From CAZYWA01 sp964650975 [NCBI: uncultured bacterium] (GTDB lineage Bacteria > JADJOY01), in assembly GCA_964650975.1 (NCBI GenBank), contig CAZYWA010000115.1:3777-12958 (forward strand): a stretch of 9,182 nucleotides of DNA, written 5' to 3'. Shown here in pieces: positions 6,566 through 9,182 of this stretch. A model generated the notes under the pieces. The model did no database searches, was not told the origin of the DNA, and saw nothing but the letters and a program-made list of their open reading frames with translations. How positions within the stretch are numbered: position 1 is the first letter of the stretch; each line of letters begins with the position of its first letter. The translations under genes and the position numbers were made by a program.

Positions 6566-7543
6566 TCAGCGGGAACTGGGGCCGGAAGTCGGGCCGGAAG
6601 CATCGACCGTGCGCTTCGAACCGCGGTAGGCGAGCCACACCGCCGCGATTCCTCCCGCGACCAGCTCGGTCGCGGTACCGAGCACACGATGCGCGAGCAC
6701 GGCCGCGGAGACGATCGGCGCTCCCAGGAGCGGACCGAGGAGCCCGAGCAACCCCGCTTCACGAACACCGATGCCCGCGGGCATCACGAATGCGGCGTAA
6801 CCCGCCATCGAGGCCAGCGCGAAGGAGCCGGCGATCGCGAGCTCCGCGCCGTGTCCGCCTCCCAGCGCGCGAAAGCACAGCACCAGCGAAGCGCAGCCCG
6901 CGACCCAGGCCAGCGCCGCCCACGCGGCGGCACGGACCGCGTGGCGAGGCTCGAAGGCGGGCAACACGCGCTGTGCGCCGGGCACTCGCGCGAGCGCCAT
7001 CTCGACCAGTTTCCGGAGCCCCTGGATCACCCGCGGGTGTCCGGCGAACGCGAGCGTGATCGGACCCGACGCACCGATCGCGACTGCCACGGCTCGCCCC
7101 AGCCCCAGCAGCGAGTGGGCGGTGAGCGTCAGCCCGAACCAGATACCCACCACAGCCCCGATCACGAACTCGAGCCCGAGCGCCGCGACCACCACCGTCG
7201 TGGAGACCCCTTCCGGAGCGGTGAGCCGAGCCCGGACCACGGGAACCATGGCTTTGGTCGGCAGGTATTTCCCGAGCGTCGCCAGCGCGAAGACCGCGTA
7301 GGGCCGGCGCGTGGTCGCTCCCAGCGCCATGAGGCAGGCGCGCATCTGGCGCGAGCTCGCCCAGCCGAAGAGCCCGTAGCTCGCAGCCGCGAGCACGAAA
7401 GCGCTTGGCTCGATCCGGGGACGATCCGCCAGGAACTCCTTCGCCTGCGGCACCAGATAGAACGCCGCGCCGGCGATGCACGCGGCCAGCGCCAGCGCCG
7501 TGACCAGTCCCTGCGTGGCGCGCCGTCTGGGGGAAGCGCTCAC
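6566..7543 (-). CDS. YbhN/AglD-type membrane protein (lysylphosphatidylglycerol synthase TM-region family)
   Basis: This 325-residue protein has about eight hydrophobic helices and no soluble enzymatic domain. Two blocks identify the family: LGKYLPTKAM around residues 90-99 and MPAGIGVREAGLLGLL from 254. The latter matches the P-x-G-x-G-x-R-E signature of the UPF0104/YbhN/AglD family, which is related to the membrane half of MprF. Some members are proposed to flip lipids, and archaeal AglD-linked proteins take part in N-glycosylation. Next to a polyprenyl-phosphate sugar synthase, a role in moving or using the lipid-linked sugar is the natural inference, but it is not shown. Start: on the minus strand the GTG at 7543-7541 overlaps the GT2 stop (GTGA). 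The frame stays open upstream to beyond 9000, but there it only shadows the GT2 gene. The soluble synthase domain of MprF is absent. The stop lies 3 bases from the converging GT-C gene. Confidence 0.88.
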   Translation of the reverse strand: MSASPRRRATQGLVTALALAACIAGAAFYLVPQAKEFLADRPRIEPSAFVLAAASYGLFGWASSRQMRACLMALGATTRRPYAVFALATLGKYLPTKAMVPVVRARLTAPEGVSTTVVVAALGLEFVIGAVVGIWFGLTLTAHSLLGLGRAVAVAIGASGPITLAFAGHPRVIQGLRKLVEMALARVPGAQRVLPAFEPRHAVRAAAWAALAWVAGCASLVLCFRALGGGHGAELAIAGSFALASMAGYAAFVMPAGIGVREAGLLGLLGPLLGAPIVSAAVLAHRVLGTATELVAGGIAAVWLAYRGSKRTVDASGPTSGPSSR

Positions 7544-8460
7544 GCCGGTGGTTCGTCGTCGGACGGCGCGGCGGCCGTGACGTCTCGCTCGGCCAGGTTC
7601 GCGGCCAGGGTCGAGATCTGATCGGCCAGGATCCCGAACATCAGCGTCAAGAGGCCCGTCATCGAGAGCAGCAAACCGGCCACGGTGAAGCCGCGGCCGC
7701 TGTGCAGCGCGCGATACGTGCCCTGGGTGAGACCCACCGCCAGCATCCCGAGACCGGGCGGCACGAAGAAGCGCAGCGGGTTGAACACGATCACCAGCTT
7801 CAGGATCAAGTAGAGCGTGGCGACACCGTCGCGCAACGGGCGCACCGTGCTGGTGCCGACCCGCACCTCGGTGCGGATCGGAACGTAGGCGATGTCGAAT
7901 CCGCGCCGGTAGAAGAGCAGCGTCACGGTCGTCGAGGCCGAGAATCCGTCGGGCAGGAGATAGAGGAAGCGCTGCACCAGGGCGCGGTCGAAGATCCGAA
8001 GTCCCGAGTTGAGATCGGGAATGCGCTCGCCGGCGATCGATTCGGCCACCCGGGTCAGCAGCCACTTGCCCGGCTTGCGGCTCGTCACCTGGTGCGAGCC
8101 GGGAGCGCGCTGTCCCACGATCATGGCCTCGGGCCGGCGGCTCGCGATCAGGCTCGCGACGTCCTCGGCGCGGTGCTGTCCGTCGGCGTCGCAAAGCAGC
8201 ACGTAGCGAGTGCGCGCCGTTCTTACGCCGGTCTTGACCGCGGCCCCGTAACCGCGGTTCCGCGCGTGGCGGACCACCCTCGCGCCGGCACGCTCGGCCA
8301 CGACGGCGGTGCCATCCGACGAGCCGTCGTCGACCACCACGATCTCGGGCCTGGGCGCGAGCGCTGCAAGTGCCTCGATCACGGCGCCGACCGCGCGTTC
8401 CTCGTTGAACGCGGGAATCACCACGGTGACATCGGTGCGCGGCTTGCGACGTGTGGCCAT
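7540..8460 (-). CDS. GT2 polyprenyl-phosphate sugar synthase-like glycosyltransferase with two C-terminal TM helices
   Basis: This 306-residue family 2 glycosyltransferase is of the dolichyl-phosphate mannose/glucose synthase type. VTVVIPAFNEE (11-21) is the first strand, DDGSSDGT (44-51) the nucleotide-binding loop, and CDADGQH (90-96) holds the DxD that coordinates metal and donor phosphates. LNSGLRIFDR and VPIRTEVRVGTS follow the family pattern. Two hydrophobic segments at about 231-252 and 258-283 anchor it in the membrane, close to its lipid acceptor. The expected reaction is transfer of a hexose from a nucleotide sugar to a polyprenyl phosphate. It shares the layout of the GT2 at 1024-2007, but its motifs differ (DADGQH against DGDNQY), so the two are probably separate paralogs with different donors or partners. 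The ATG at 8460 lacks an obvious ribosome binding site. The gene overlaps the YbhN-like gene by 4 bases and follows the partial gene upstream by 69 bases. Confidence 0.93.
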   Translation of the reverse strand: MATRRKPRTDVTVVIPAFNEERAVGAVIEALAALAPRPEIVVVDDGSSDGTAVVAERAGARVVRHARNRGYGAAVKTGVRTARTRYVLLCDADGQHRAEDVASLIASRRPEAMIVGQRAPGSHQVTSRKPGKWLLTRVAESIAGERIPDLNSGLRIFDRALVQRFLYLLPDGFSASTTVTLLFYRRGFDIAYVPIRTEVRVGTSTVRPLRDGVATLYLILKLVIVFNPLRFFVPPGLGMLAVGLTQGTYRALHSGRGFTVAGLLLSMTGLLTLMFGILADQISTLAANLAERDVTAAAPSDDEPPA

Positions 8461-8529
8461 GGATTCGCCGGATTGGTTCGACCGGGGCCGCGCCGGACCG
8501 AGCGCCGACGGTGGGGAGCGGGCTACTTA

Positions 8530-9182
8530 TCACGCACCGGGGCGAGACTCGAATCCTTGCTGCGCCGCCGCGTCGAGCCAGACGTCGTAGCCGGAGTCGC
8601 TGCGGGCGAGGACCAGGCACGTCGGCGGACCCCCGTCGCGGGGCCACGCCGCTGCGCGTGCCGAGCCGAGAGGCAACCCCGAGCGCGCCGTCACGAGCGC
8701 CAGCGCGGAAGCGCCAGGGACCGCTTCCGGGCTGCAATCCGGGCCCTCGCGAAGCGAGGACACGCTGGCTGCGGTGAGGCTCGCCGTGGCGTCGTATGCG
8801 GTGCCCGTGGCGCCGAACAGCAGCGCGTGACGGCGGTCGCCGAGCCAGAGCCGCCGCCTGAGCCAATATCCCCACGACGAGTCGAGGATCTTGGGGTCGA
8901 TCGCGACCCACGTCGAGGGAGCAGTGCTCGCGTCGATCCAGCGACTGGTGGCGACCAGCTCGCGGGGCGTCGGCCAGAACATGGCGCCCTCCAGCGTCGC
9001 ACCCGCGACGGCGTAGGGGACGTAGAGCATCGTGGGCACGAGGCCGATCGAGATCCAGCGCCGTGCTCTGACGTTCGCGCGCAGGCGCTCGAAGGCGAGA
9101 GCCGCGAACGGCACCAAGAGACCCCACACCACCAGCATCGGACGCGCATAGAGGTTGTTGGGACCGTCGAGCGGCGGTCGCA
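8530..9182 (-). CDS. C-terminal part of a membrane protein, probably GT-C-like glycosyltransferase (5' end cut by window edge)
   Basis: The frame is open from the right edge to the TGA at 8532-8530. An internal ATG at 9138 exists, but the residues before it (PPLDGPNNLYARP) run straight into a hydrophobic helix and look like real protein, so the gene most likely continues off the window. The visible ~216 residues have two helices (MLVVWGLLVPFAALAF and WISIGLVPTMLYVPYAVAG), then a soluble tail of about 145 residues with W-rich and Arg-rich segments (SSWGYWLRRRLWLGDRR). Tandem late helices followed by an outer-face soluble domain fit the end of a polytopic GT-C-type glycosyltransferase, which would also match its GT2 and YbhN-like neighbours. 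No catalytic motif is in view, so the family call is inference. It is probably the upstream gene of the minus-strand unit. Confidence 0.65.
   Translation of the reverse strand, partial: RPPLDGPNNLYARPMLVVWGLLVPFAALAFERLRANVRARRWISIGLVPTMLYVPYAVAGATLEGAMFWPTPRELVATSRWIDASTAPSTWVAIDPKILDSSWGYWLRRRLWLGDRRHALLFGATGTAYDATASLTAASVSSLREGPDCSPEAVPGASALALVTARSGLPLGSARAAAWPRDGGPPTCLVLARSDSGYDVWLDAAAQQGFESRPGA

Noticed and set aside
8461-8529. Possible promoter in the 69-base gap before the minus-strand GT2 gene
   Set aside because: No convincing -35/-10 pair or Shine-Dalgarno could be seen. The only AT-richer stretch (around 8524-8531) is too short to call.
7544-9127. Long upstream extension of the YbhN-like reading frame (853 residues in total)
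   Set aside because: The added ~530 residues overlap the GT2 gene in another frame and are Arg/Gly-rich without motifs. The GTG at 7543 gives the usual family length and a 4-base overlap.
1-9182. Search for mobile elements, CRISPR repeats, tRNAs and defence genes
   Set aside because: No transposase, integrase, regularly spaced repeat, tRNA-like cloverleaf or nuclease/helicase motif was seen. All recognisable genes are glycan-related.

Overview
This is a GC-rich bacterial window, by eye well over 60% G+C with strong G/C bias at third codon positions. It is packed end to end with genes for making and handling glycans. There is no rRNA, tRNA, CRISPR array, insertion sequence or phage gene. The base composition and the set of polyprenyl-phosphate-type glycosyltransferases fit a GC-rich environmental bacterium, but no gene here is a taxonomic marker, so I name no phylum.

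Plus strand, 2-6562. The first gene enters from the left edge. Its visible part is a soluble protein built from tandem copies of one probable beta-sandwich domain. It overlaps by 4 bases (GTGA) a GT2 polyprenyl-phosphate sugar synthase-like enzyme with two C-terminal membrane helices. That gene overlaps by 4 bases (ATGA) a GT4 glycosyltransferase. A 167-base gap follows, with a strong GC hairpin just after the stop and further hairpins, then a second GT4 glycosyltransferase. Thirty bases later comes a 622-residue polytopic GT-C-like membrane glycosyltransferase with an extra C-terminal soluble domain.

Minus strand, 9182-6566. This unit reads toward the first. A membrane protein with a soluble tail, cut by the right edge and probably the C-terminal part of another GT-C-like enzyme, is followed by a second GT2 polyprenyl-phosphate sugar synthase-like enzyme and then a YbhN/AglD-type multi-pass membrane protein, again with a 4-base GTGA overlap. 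The two converging units end only 3 bases apart.

A working model, which is inference: the two GT2 enzymes load sugars onto a polyprenyl-phosphate carrier on the cytoplasmic face, the YbhN-like protein may help move or handle the lipid-linked sugar, and the GT-C-like proteins use it on the outer face of the membrane. The two GT4 enzymes would build a glycan from nucleotide sugars in the cytoplasm. The sugar, carrier and final acceptor cannot be read from the sequence. The most unusual points are the tandem-domain protein at the left edge, the extra C-terminal domain on the GT-C protein, the two separate GT2 supply enzymes on opposing units, and the nearly gapless convergent junction.
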